64,000 bases of DNA, taken from contig CANJME010000008.1 of assembly GCA_947475875.1 (NCBI GenBank), forward strand, positions 1-64,000. Reading direction: 5' to 3'. How positions within the stretch are numbered: the first letter of the stretch is position 1; each line of letters starts with the position of its first letter. Origin of the DNA: Caulobacteraceae bacterium (lineage in GTDB: Bacteria > Pseudomonadota > Alphaproteobacteria > Caulobacterales > Caulobacteraceae). A model generated the notes under the pieces. The model searched no databases, was not told the DNA's origin, and saw only the letters and a program-made list of their open reading frames with translations. Made by a program: the position numbers and the translations under genes. Positions 44,345-53,023 of this stretch are shown here, in pieces.

Positions 44345-46566
44345 CCAGCGTCCGGCCCGCGAGCAAGATCCAGGATTTCACGCCGAACTGGCCTGAACCA
44401 CCCAGAGCGCCCAGCGGCGCTCCAAACATTCTGGTAGTGCTTTTCGACGACGTCGGGTTCTCGGACTTTGGTTGCTACGGTTCTCCGATCAAGACGCCCA
44501 CCATCGACGCTCTGGCGGCGAGCGGCCTGCGATACAGCGGCTTTCACACCACGGCCATGTGCTCGACGACGCGCGCGGCGCTGCTGACCGGCCGCAATCA
44601 CCACTCGGTCGGGGTTGGCTGTCTGGCCAATTTCGACAGCGGATTTCCCGGCTACCGCGGCAAGATCGCCAGGGAGGCCGGGCTGTTGCCTGAAATGCTG
44701 CGCCCACACGGCTATCGCAACTACATGGTCGGCAAATGGCATGTGACGTCACTCACCGAGTCCGGCCCAACCGGACCGTTCGACGGCTGGCCGCTGGGGC
44801 GGGGCTTTGACAGGTACTATGGATTCATGGACGCCGAGACAGATCAGTTCGCGCCGGAACTGGTCAGGGACAACTCGGTCATCGACGCGCCGGGCGGATA
44901 CGATGACGGCTACCATCTGACCGCGGACCTGGTCGATCAGTCGATCCGCTTCATTGCCGAACATCAGGCAAACGCGCCGGAAAACCCCTGGCTGGTCTGG
45001 TTGGCCCTGGGCGCCTGTCATGCGCCGCACCAGGCGCCGATAGACATCATTCGCAGCTATGACCCGATCTTTGAGGCCGGCTGGGACGTCGAGCGCGAGC
45101 GGCGGCTGGAACGGCAAAAGGCGCTGGGGCTTGTGCCGCCGGACACCCGCCTGCCACCCCGCAACGAGGGGGTGAGAAGCTGGGGGGAACTCAGCGCTGA
45201 TGAGAGGAAGGTCGCCATCAGGCTGCAGAGCGCCTTTGCGGGCATGCTCGATCACGCCGACCGGAATCTGGCGCGTCTGGAAAGCTTTCTGGAGGAGAGC
45301 GGATTACGAGATGACACCCTGATCCTGGTGCTGTCCGACAATGGAGCCAGCCAGGAGGGCGGTCCGAACGGCTTCGTCAACGCCATGGGCCCGTATAACC
45401 GGAAGCCGGAACCCCTGGCCGAAAAACTCGCCCGCCTGGACGACATTGGCGGGCCGGACACCCATTCCAACTTTCCGCACGGCTGGGCGATGGCCTCGAA
45501 CACGCCGCTGCGGCGTTACAAGCAGAACACTCACGGCGGGGGAATCCGCGATCCCCTCGTCATCTCCTGGCCCAGAGGCATTGCCGCCCGGGGTGAAATT
45601 CGCCACCAGTTCGCTCACGCAAGCGATCTGACTCCGACCCTGCTTGAGGTCATCGGCGTCACGCCGCCAGACACGATCGCCGGCATCAGACAGCAACCTC
45701 TGGAAGGCGAGAGCTTTGCCGCCAGCTTCGCCGACCCCGACGCGTCCGAGCGCGAAGGCCCGCAGTATTTCGAGATGTTCGGCCACCGCGGCCTTTGGCG
45801 GCAGGGATGGAAGGCCGTGGCCTTCCATCCGCCGGGAACGCCGTTCGATGACGATCGGTGGGAGCTGTTTCATCTGGCGCGGGACTTTTCCGAGACCGAG
45901 GACCTGGCTCAACAGGAGCCCGAACGTCTGGCAGCGATGATCGATGAGTGGTGGGCGCAGGCCGAGCGCTGCAAGGTTCTGCCGCTCGACGACCGTTTCG
46001 GTCCCAGGTTCGCCGAAAACGCGCTCCGCGCGCAGGGCGACCGCAAGAGCTTTGTCTTCCACGCCGGAATGGGCCATCTGCCGACCGATGTGGCTCCCGA
46101 TGTGCGCAGCCGCTCGTACCGTATTGAGGCCGAGATCGCCGCGCCGGGCGAAGGCGTCCTGCTGGCCCACGGCGACGCGACCAGCGGCTACAGTCTCTAT
46201 CTGCAAGACGGCCGGCTGCATCACACCCTGAACATCGGCGGACAAATCACCACTCTGTCCTCGAACGGGATTGTCGCACCGACGGTCCGCAGCCTGGGGG
46301 TCGATGTTCGCCAGCATGAGGGCGAAAAGACCATAACCTTGCTGATCGACGGCGCCCCGGCGGGCGCATTGAAGACGGGCGCCGGTTTCGCCATGCTGAT
46401 TTCCTGGTCCGGCCTGGACATCGGCCGCGACCGGGGCAGCCCGGTCGGCCCCTACGCCTCGCCGTTCGAATTCTCCGGACGCCTGAAAAAGGTGACGGTG
46501 ACCATGGACGCGGATCAGGCTTTGGACGGGGCAGCTGTCGGCCAGGCCGAGATGGCGCGCCAGTAA
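44341..46566 (+). CDS. Arylsulfatase (AtsA-like), unusual CSTTR active-site motif
   Basis: 741 residues from ATG 44341. No signal peptide, so it is cytosolic or unusually exported. The metal site begins VVLFDDVGFSDFGCYG (Asp36-Asp37). The active-site motif is CSTTRAALLTGRN at 74 onward: Cys74 would be changed to formylglycine, but the usual CxPxR Pro/Ala is Thr. KWH (YMVGKWHVTSL) and ALSDNGAS-like (VLSDNGASQEGGPNG) metal/sulfate ligands are kept. The C-terminal region carries a beta-rich LamG-like end (YSLYLQDGRLHHTLNIGG). It would cleave sulfate esters. Overlaps the isomerase gene by 4 bp. Confidence 0.88.
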   Translation: MTSVRPASKIQDFTPNWPEPPRAPSGAPNILVVLFDDVGFSDFGCYGSPIKTPTIDALAASGLRYSGFHTTAMCSTTRAALLTGRNHHSVGVGCLANFDSGFPGYRGKIAREAGLLPEMLRPHGYRNYMVGKWHVTSLTESGPTGPFDGWPLGRGFDRYYGFMDAETDQFAPELVRDNSVIDAPGGYDDGYHLTADLVDQSIRFIAEHQANAPENPWLVWLALGACHAPHQAPIDIIRSYDPIFEAGWDVERERRLERQKALGLVPPDTRLPPRNEGVRSWGELSADERKVAIRLQSAFAGMLDHADRNLARLESFLEESGLRDDTLILVLSDNGASQEGGPNGFVNAMGPYNRKPEPLAEKLARLDDIGGPDTHSNFPHGWAMASNTPLRRYKQNTHGGGIRDPLVISWPRGIAARGEIRHQFAHASDLTPTLLEVIGVTPPDTIAGIRQQPLEGESFAASFADPDASEREGPQYFEMFGHRGLWRQGWKAVAFHPPGTPFDDDRWELFHLARDFSETEDLAQQEPERLAAMIDEWWAQAERCKVLPLDDRFGPRFAENALRAQGDRKSFVFHAGMGHLPTDVAPDVRSRSYRIEAEIAAPGEGVLLAHGDATSGYSLYLQDGRLHHTLNIGGQITTLSSNGIVAPTVRSLGVDVRQHEGEKTITLLIDGAPAGALKTGAGFAMLISWSGLDIGRDRGSPVGPYASPFEFSGRLKKVTVTMDADQALDGAAVGQAEMARQ

Positions 46567-46733
46567 CGACGGGCTGACTTGGTTCGTACGAAGCGGCCAA
46601 GCTGGAGCTTGAGTCCGGGACGGCCCTGACATCCGGCCGGCGGCTGATGCATTGAGGACGAAATGACGGGGCGCTGGTCTTCCTTGGGCAGCGCTTTAGA
46701 CTATTCAATCAGACGGGAACGCGGGGAAACGAC

Positions 46734-47744
46734 ATGGACAGACGAACACTCTTGCTGGGCGCTGGCGTCATGCTCGCGGCGTCAGGACGGGCGGGGGCCC
46801 AGACGCCGACAGCGACCGACTCCCTGAGGGTCACGTTCGCCGGCACCTCGGGACCGCTGCCGGTGCGCGACCGGGCCAAGTCCAGTCTGGTGATCCAGGC
46901 GGGCGGAGCGCTGTATCTGGTGGATATTGGCCCGGAAGCGACCGAGAACATCATGACATGGCGCCTGCCGATCGAGACGGCCAAGGCGGTGTTCATCAGT
47001 CACTTGCATTCCGACCACATCGGAGATCTGGGCGAATTCAACATGCAAAGCTGGGTCGCCGGCCGCCCTGCGCCCCTGATGGTCGTAGGCCCGCCCGGGG
47101 TTGACCATCTGGCCGCCGGTTTGAACGAGGCCTACGGTCCGGATCACCGGTTCCGCAACGCCCACCACGAGCATGACGCGGTCAAATTGCCCATCGCGGC
47201 AGGCCTGCTAAAGGGCAGAGTCGTGCGGCCGCCGCGCGCTGGAACGGCGGTCGTATGGACCGACGGCGCTCTGACGGTCACGGCCATTGTCGTCTCCCAT
47301 GAGCCGGCGACGCCAGCCTACGGATACCGCTTTGACTACAAGGGCCGATCCATTGTGGTCAGCGGCGACACGAAGAAATGGCCCCCGCTCGCCGAGGCCG
47401 CCAAGGGGGCTGACGTCCTGATCCACGAGGCCCAGAGCGCCGAGATGAACCGCACCATGGTCCAGGGCCTGACCGCCCAGGGCCGGCCGCGGATGGCCTC
47501 GATCATGAACGACACGCTGAGCTACCATACCACCCCGGTGGAGGCCGCCGACATCGCCCGCCTGGCCGGCGTCAGGGCTCTGGTCCTCACCCACCTGACC
47601 CAGGCCGGCATGCCAGGCTTTTCGCCCCAGGCCTTTACCCGCGGCATTGACGCGGGCGGACCCCTGGACTGGCGCCTGGCGGCCGATGGCATGACCATCA
47701 ACCTGCCGGTAGGCGGCCCGGAGATCACCTTCGGCAAGCTTTAG
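46734..47744 (+). CDS. Secreted MBL-fold metallo-hydrolase (RNase Z/arylsulfatase-like)
   Basis: 336 residues. Tat-like signal at the start ([21 protein letters not shown], about 1-22). Metal-binding motif HLHSDH (90-95), later metal ligands in [13 protein letters not shown] and [14 protein letters not shown], and a His near the end (ALVLTHLTQ). This order is that of the beta-lactamase-like group with RNase Z and alkylsulfatase relatives. It probably hydrolyses an ester in the periplasm. Its nearness to the arylsulfatase hints at a shared substrate. Confidence 0.85.
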   Translation: MDRRTLLLGAGVMLAASGRAGAQTPTATDSLRVTFAGTSGPLPVRDRAKSSLVIQAGGALYLVDIGPEATENIMTWRLPIETAKAVFISHLHSDHIGDLGEFNMQSWVAGRPAPLMVVGPPGVDHLAAGLNEAYGPDHRFRNAHHEHDAVKLPIAAGLLKGRVVRPPRAGTAVVWTDGALTVTAIVVSHEPATPAYGYRFDYKGRSIVVSGDTKKWPPLAEAAKGADVLIHEAQSAEMNRTMVQGLTAQGRPRMASIMNDTLSYHTTPVEAADIARLAGVRALVLTHLTQAGMPGFSPQAFTRGIDAGGPLDWRLAADGMTINLPVGGPEITFGKL

Positions 47745-48763
47745 CCGGGCGGAACCGACAGGCTGGCAAGCAGGCCGGCGGCTTCGAGGCGCGGTTCAAG
47801 GCTTCGCCGCGCGGCGTCCGGCAGATCGGCAAAGGCCTTGCGAAGGGTCTGCAGGCAACGGACCTGATACTTGAACGCGCCCTGACTGTAGGGCTGGCCA
47901 AGCAGGCTGACGGTGAAGGTCTCGTCGCCCGCGGCGATGGCGCGGGCGTTGGCTTCCAGGAACGGGAAATAGACCTGCGCGGCGAAGGCCAGCAGCTGGT
48001 CGATGATGGGCGGCAGAGGCGAATTCGCGGTGGCCCATTCGCCGTCCCAACCTGACAGGTCCTCGACCTGCATAAGCCAGCGAACGGTGAAGGGCGCGAT
48101 CTCGCGAAGCAGGTCATTGGGCGTCGGATCGACGATCAGCTGGGAGAACTGGCCGTACCAGCCGAACTCGGCCAGAGACGGCCGCCCGCCAAAGAAGAAC
48201 GGCTGGTCCAGAACATGGGCCTCGAACATCGCGCAGAGGCTGCGGGCGGTCTCCTCGATCAGCGGCGCATTGGCCTCGGTGCAGCCGACCAGGGGCATCC
48301 GTCCGGTCTGGCGTGCCCTGAAAGCGTCAGCATAGGCCTTGATGGCTGGATAGCCGCCGCCCATGGCCCGGTCGTAGGACAGCCATTCACTCATCTGCAC
48401 CTGGTCGCGTTCGCGCCGCCAGCGGTAGTGGAACATCACCTTGGTCGCCCATTCGTCCGCGAGGTCCTCAAGCAGAAAGGCCAGAAAGGCATTGGCCGGA
48501 TCCGGCGGCACAATCGAGCGCTGTCCCGGATGACGGGCCTCGAGCGCATAGATCATCGGCGTGGAGTCGTTGTGGTAGGTCCCGTCCGGATACTGGATCA
48601 CCGGAATGACCGGCGCCTTCACCGCCGCTCGTTCGGCGTCGTGGGCCGGCGTGATCTGGATCCAGACGTGGGGCAGGCGCCGGTAGCGCATTATGGCCCG
48701 CATCTTCATCGAGTATGGCGATCCGAGGCCGCCGAGGATGCGGTAGGGGGCGTCTTGAGCCAT
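47741..48763 (-). CDS. Glutathione S-transferase family protein
   Basis: 340 residues, long for a GST. N-terminal thioredoxin-like part [28 protein letters not shown] with the SPYSMK glutathione motif, and the contact region [11 protein letters not shown] (about 65-75). C-terminal helical half with [21 protein letters not shown] is extended, with [24 protein letters not shown]. The stop overlaps the MBL gene end by 4 bp (convergent). Substrate unknown. Confidence 0.82.
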   Translation of the reverse strand: MAQDAPYRILGGLGSPYSMKMRAIMRYRRLPHVWIQITPAHDAERAAVKAPVIPVIQYPDGTYHNDSTPMIYALEARHPGQRSIVPPDPANAFLAFLLEDLADEWATKVMFHYRWRRERDQVQMSEWLSYDRAMGGGYPAIKAYADAFRARQTGRMPLVGCTEANAPLIEETARSLCAMFEAHVLDQPFFFGGRPSLAEFGWYGQFSQLIVDPTPNDLLREIAPFTVRWLMQVEDLSGWDGEWATANSPLPPIIDQLLAFAAQVYFPFLEANARAIAAGDETFTVSLLGQPYSQGAFKYQVRCLQTLRKAFADLPDAARRSLEPRLEAAGLLASLSVPPG

Positions 48764-48792
48764 GGGTCAATCCTTGTCTTCGGGCCAGGCGG

Positions 48793-49689
48793 TCAGCCTC
48801 TGGCCTCGGCGTCGGTGATTTCGATGCGATAGCGTTTGCGCAGTTTGGCGAGACTGGCCGCATTCATCGCTTCACGGCGCTGGGCCAGCCAGGCCTCGCG
48901 CACCTTGGTTCGGACATCGGCGAAGGGCGCCACCTGGGCGGGACTACGGGCCTCGATGCGCAGGTCGTGCCAGCCGTAGGCCGACCGAACGGGACCGGTC
49001 CAGTCGCCGAGACGGGCGGCAATGGCGGCGGTGGCGAATTCCGGACCGAAGTCCTTGTCCAGCGCTTCAGGACTGATGTCGGCAAAGGTCGAGGCCATAA
49101 CAAAGGGATCGCCGGCGATGTCGGTCCGGCCCTGCTGCAGCTGGACCAGGGCGCGCGTCGCGGCTGCGCGCGCATCGCCCGCGGCGCGGTCGTCACTGAA
49201 GAAGATGTGGCGCAGGGTCATGCGCGGCGGGGCGGCATAGTCGCCGGGATGGGCGTTGTAGAGAGTCCTAAGTTCGGCGTCTGTGGGCTCGACGGCCTCC
49301 GCAAGGTCTTCGGTGGCGAAGGACATTTTCTGGGCGAGTCGCCGCCGGATGATCATGTCGTTGCGGTCCAGACCGAGCCTCAGAGCCTCACGCGACAGGA
49401 TTTCTTCATCGATCCGTTCGCGGACAATACCCTTGACTTCGTCCTGGGTGGGCGGCCGCTGCATCTGCAGTTCCCAGTAGATGATCAGCTGGGACAGTTC
49501 TTCGGAATCGATACGGATCACTGGCTGGCGCGCAGCCTTGACCACGCCGACGCCGAAAAACAGCACCAGCCCAATGAGCGCGAAGTGGGTTAGCGGCTCG
49601 CGAAATATTCGCCCTGCAATCCGTCGAAACCGCACGCCGGCTGCGAGGTCAAGGCGAGGTTTCGCCCGGGCCTCAGTGTCTGGGTTCAT
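48793..49689 (-). CDS. Membrane-anchored parvulin-like peptidyl-prolyl isomerase
   Basis: 298 residues. One membrane helix at about 34-50 (FALIGLVLFFGVGVVKA) with a basic stretch before it, then a periplasmic SurA/PpiD-like domain: IDSEELSQLIIYWE, a region with ERIDEEILSREALRLGLDRNDMIIRRRLAQKMSF, and a degenerate parvulin core (PPRMTLRHIFFS..FGPEFATAAIAARLGDWTGPVRSAYGWHDLRIEARSPAQVAPF). Assists folding of outer-membrane or exported proteins. Overlaps the DUF3604 gene end by 17 bp on the same strand. Confidence 0.85.
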   Translation of the reverse strand: MNPDTEARAKPRLDLAAGVRFRRIAGRIFREPLTHFALIGLVLFFGVGVVKAARQPVIRIDSEELSQLIIYWELQMQRPPTQDEVKGIVRERIDEEILSREALRLGLDRNDMIIRRRLAQKMSFATEDLAEAVEPTDAELRTLYNAHPGDYAAPPRMTLRHIFFSDDRAAGDARAAATRALVQLQQGRTDIAGDPFVMASTFADISPEALDKDFGPEFATAAIAARLGDWTGPVRSAYGWHDLRIEARSPAQVAPFADVRTKVREAWLAQRREAMNAASLAKLRKRYRIEITDAEARG

Positions 49690-51631
49690 ACCAGATCGGC
49701 GTCGACCAGGCGCGCTCGGCTATCGTTTTCGGAAGGGCGGGGTTGGGCGGCGTGCCGTTGCGGATGGCGTCCCAGGTGGACCAGCGGCAGGACGGGTTTT
49801 CGAGAATGCGAACGTAGTAGAAGGCCCTCTGCTTCGGATCGAAGGTCGGGTCGGTCCACAGGGTCCGCAGTTCAACGTCGCCCTTGGTCTGGGCAACCTC
49901 ACACGTGGCGGTGTTAACGGACGCGCCATTGTCAGGGCACCGCCATGTGGTGGTGTTGAGCGGCAGGTGGTCCGAACAGGCAACGTCGAAAACCCGTTCC
50001 TTGGCCACGCCGTTCTCGACCCAGCCCTTGATGATCTGGGCGCGCTGCAGATAGCCCGACCTGGGATCGCGCAAACCCCAGACCAGGAAGCTGGGCGCCT
50101 TGCCGCGCGACGGCAGCAGGTCCCCGCCCATGGTCACCCCGTGAGCGTAGGCCTGGGCCACCACATCGTTCCGGCTGGCCAGGTTGGCGGGATAGTCATA
50201 ACTGGCGAAAAAGCGCACGCGGATGCGCGGGCCCGAAGTTGCGAATGTCTCCTTGCGGCGCAGGGCGGCGTAGACCGCCTCTCGGGTATTCTGTTCGGCC
50301 CAGACGCCGGCCAGGCCGGCTGCGCCCCAGTACTGGTAGCGGGAGGTGCCGCCCTCCAAGATTACGCCGTTCCAGCTTCGGGCGCCGCCCGGCGGGACCG
50401 ACCCGCGAAGCTCCGGCGTCGAGTCGCTACGGCCGACCTTGCTGAAGAAGTTGGGCTCTTCAACGGAGCCGGGGGCGGCATTATGGGTGTCGCTGGAGCC
50501 AATCAAGCCGAACTTGAAGGGATTGAAGCCCTTCTGTTCCTGCATGACGATTCCCGCCTTCAGCGCATCGCGCACATAGCCGCCGGCGAACTTGGTCACC
50601 CGCGTGGCGCTGCCGATGTAACTTTCCATGATCTCGAAGTTGGCCCACTCGTCGTTCGGCGACAACGACGGGTGGGTGTCGGAACTACCCTTGATCTGGT
50701 CGATCTCAGCGAGGGGTTCGTTGCGCCGGCGCAGGTCGGCATAAACCTGGTCCATGGGGGCGCCGTTCAGACGGGTCGTCTGGAACATCAACCCGTCGCT
50801 GCCATTGCTGTTGTGCGGAATGGCCAGGGATTCGATGCCCTGCCCCCGCCACTTGTCCATCTCGCGCCACAGGTCTTCCGGGTCAGGCGAATTGAGACGG
50901 CTGAACGGCAGGCCAGGCACCTTGGCGGACCGGAAGATGACGTTCCGGTGCAGGTTCTTGCCGTCGGGCGCAGAGGTGTATTCATAGCCCACCAGTGTGG
51001 TGAATCGGCCGGGTTGGTTGTTGCGGGCGGCGGCCTCCTGGATTTCCTTCCAGGCCCGGCCCGCGATCTTCGGATCGCGCATTTCGACCGGCACCGTGTT
51101 CGACCGGCTGGCGGCGACGAAGCGGTTGAAGGCGGCGCCGATTTGTTTCGGGTCGGGGCTGAACATATCCGCCATGATCGGCAGCCGGGACAGGGGACTC
51201 TCGGGGCGGGCCGCCTCTTCCATGGCGCCGAGGTATTCGGAGTGGTCGGTCACCGCCACGAAGTCCAGCGGGCCGCCCGCCAGCCGAATGTCGAAACCGC
51301 CCGCATGGCCGATGGTCTCGCCCCTGGCGAACCGGTAAGCGTCGTCAGGCGAGCCGCGGACGTTGAAGATATAGGCATCGTAGCTCAGTTTGGTGTGCAC
51401 GTGCAGGTCGCCGAAGTAGGCGTTTCGGTCGCTATTATAGCCCGGAAGGCGCGGGTCGGAGATGGCGCCCGCGGTCGTTGCGGGCCGTGCGGCCGGGGTC
51501 GCGGGGCTTGAGGCCTTGGGTCGAACCGTTTCGCCAAGGGCGCTGTCGCTGTTGAAGGTGAGCGCGCCAGCGACGAGGGCCAGGGAAAGGCCGCTCCAGA
51601 CAATAGCTCTGTGCTGCTTGAGGCGTTTCAT
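49673..51631 (-). CDS. Exported DUF3604-family protein
   Basis: 652 residues. Signal peptide 1-34, Pro/Ala linker (38-56), then the DUF3604 pattern NAYFGDLHVHTKLSYDAY (from 70) with HVHT (77-80), later AVTDHSEYLGAM, IPHNSNGSDG and SSDTHNAAPGSVEE, which look like the PHP/amidohydrolase-type metal ligands. The C-terminal part has WGLRDPRSGYLQRAQIIKGW and a Cys pair (CPDNG..). The function of the family is not settled; a metal-dependent phospho- or sulfo-ester hydrolase is possible. A PPIase gene follows with a 17-bp overlap. Confidence 0.88.
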   Translation of the reverse strand: MKRLKQHRAIVWSGLSLALVAGALTFNSDSALGETVRPKASSPATPAARPATTAGAISDPRLPGYNSDRNAYFGDLHVHTKLSYDAYIFNVRGSPDDAYRFARGETIGHAGGFDIRLAGGPLDFVAVTDHSEYLGAMEEAARPESPLSRLPIMADMFSPDPKQIGAAFNRFVAASRSNTVPVEMRDPKIAGRAWKEIQEAAARNNQPGRFTTLVGYEYTSAPDGKNLHRNVIFRSAKVPGLPFSRLNSPDPEDLWREMDKWRGQGIESLAIPHNSNGSDGLMFQTTRLNGAPMDQVYADLRRRNEPLAEIDQIKGSSDTHPSLSPNDEWANFEIMESYIGSATRVTKFAGGYVRDALKAGIVMQEQKGFNPFKFGLIGSSDTHNAAPGSVEEPNFFSKVGRSDSTPELRGSVPPGGARSWNGVILEGGTSRYQYWGAAGLAGVWAEQNTREAVYAALRRKETFATSGPRIRVRFFASYDYPANLASRNDVVAQAYAHGVTMGGDLLPSRGKAPSFLVWGLRDPRSGYLQRAQIIKGWVENGVAKERVFDVACSDHLPLNTTTWRCPDNGASVNTATCEVAQTKGDVELRTLWTDPTFDPKQRAFYYVRILENPSCRWSTWDAIRNGTPPNPALPKTIAERAWSTPIWYEPRH

Positions 51632-51773
51632 GGTCGTTCCCCTTCGCCCTGATATCCGGTTCGGCCGGTAGCGGTCTTGCGATGCAGGCCCGTCCGAAGG
51701 CTACGCTTAATGGATTGTCACGCCAGATGAGCGATGTCAAAAAACCGCAGAGCGGTCAGCAGGAGGGCGTGAC

Positions 51774-52793
51774 TTGAAATTTCGCCACCTTTTCTGCGGG
51801 TTGATGTTTATCATCGCCGGCGGATTGCTCGCTGCGCTGCCGGCATTGGCGCATGAGGTCCGCCCCGCTCTGCTGCAGATCAATGAATCCACGCCAGGCC
51901 GATATGACGTCATCTGGAAACAGCCCCTTGTCGGCGAGATGGGCGTGCGGCTTATCCCTCACCTGTCCGGCGGCGGACTGGACGCCAGGCCCGTCAGCGA
52001 AACCATTACCCCTGGCTTTCTGGTTCGCACCTGGGTTCTGCAAGACGTCCCGGCCCTCGATGGACAGGAAGTGCGGATCGAGGGCCTGCCTCAGACCGTG
52101 ACGGATGTCATCGTGCGCGTCAGCGTAAGGGACGGCCACGCCATCGACGCCGTCATCACACCGGCCAGACCCGTCCTGAAGCTGGCGCTCAGCGCGCCGA
52201 AGGGCGCCGCCCTTCCGGCCTATCTGACCCTGGGGGTGAAACACATCCTGACCGGGATTGACCACCTGATGTTCGTGCTGGGCCTGCTGATCCTGACCGG
52301 GGTCGGCTGGCGCATCGCCAAGGTGGTCACAGCCTTTACGGTCGCTCACAGCCTGACGCTCGCTCTGGCCGCTCTCGGGTATATCCATTTTCCGCCGGCG
52401 GTTATTGAAGCCCTGGTGGCGTTGAGCATTGTGTTCGTCGCTCATGAGCTGGTTGCGCGTCCCAGCGCGCCGATCAGCCTGACGCGCAGGTTCCCCTGGC
52501 TGATCGCCCTTGTTTTCGGCCTGCTGCATGGCATGGCTTTTGCGGGTGCTTTGTCAGCCATCGGCCTGCCGCCACGGGCCGCGCCTCAGGCCCTGTTACT
52601 GTTCAATCTGGGCGTCGAAGCCGGACAGCTGATTTTCATCGGCGCAGCGATGGCCGTGATCCTGACCTTGCGCTGGGCGCGCTCGAAGCTGCCCTTCGAC
52701 ACCACGTCCCTGGCGCGCGCCCTGCCGGCCTATGCCATCGGCGGCTGTGCGATGTTCTGGTTCATTGATCGGACGATTGCAGCTTACGCCTGA
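51774..52793 (+). CDS. HupE/UreJ-family membrane protein, with an N-terminal periplasmic domain
   Basis: 339 residues from TTG 51774; AGGAGGG 7 bases upstream decides the start. Signal peptide 1-26 (ends PALAHEV), a beta-rich periplasmic domain (about 27-130), then six helices with GIDHLMFVLGLLIL, AHSLTLALA, HELVARP and FGLLHGMAFAGAL, the HupE/UreJ motifs with their metal-binding His and Asp. It is a longer form than the product at 8417-9133. No FixK box is found upstream. Confidence 0.88.
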   Translation: MKFRHLFCGLMFIIAGGLLAALPALAHEVRPALLQINESTPGRYDVIWKQPLVGEMGVRLIPHLSGGGLDARPVSETITPGFLVRTWVLQDVPALDGQEVRIEGLPQTVTDVIVRVSVRDGHAIDAVITPARPVLKLALSAPKGAALPAYLTLGVKHILTGIDHLMFVLGLLILTGVGWRIAKVVTAFTVAHSLTLALAALGYIHFPPAVIEALVALSIVFVAHELVARPSAPISLTRRFPWLIALVFGLLHGMAFAGALSAIGLPPRAAPQALLLFNLGVEAGQLIFIGAAMAVILTLRWARSKLPFDTTSLARALPAYAIGGCAMFWFIDRTIAAYA

Positions 52794-52975
52794 GCGGCGT
52801 TCAGGCTTTGCGCGTATCGCGCTCAGCTACTGTGCGTGAAGCCAAAAGGTAAGACGCTCGATCATGACCATGGCCTGGGCGCGGGCGGATTCGTGAGAGA
52901 CGCGTGGGGCGTGTCTCCGCGTCGATCTCGGCGATGGGAGGCAAGCGGGCATCCGCGTCGAGGTTCCGTTACGAC

Positions 52976-53003
52976 CGCAATGCGCCAGGAGCGGACGTTG
53001 GGC
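52976..53003. repeat. Partial copy of a dispersed intergenic repeat
   Basis: CCGCAATGCGCCAGGAGCGG followed by ACGTTGGG, matching the start of leader copy B at 55050-55078 (CCGCAATGCGCCATGAGCGG then CCATTAGGG) at 24 of 29 positions. Lies in the 230-bp gap between the hupE-like and TPR genes, which holds nothing else convincing. Confidence 0.45.
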
Positions 53004-53023
53004 GTGTTTCCGGAAGTGGACGT

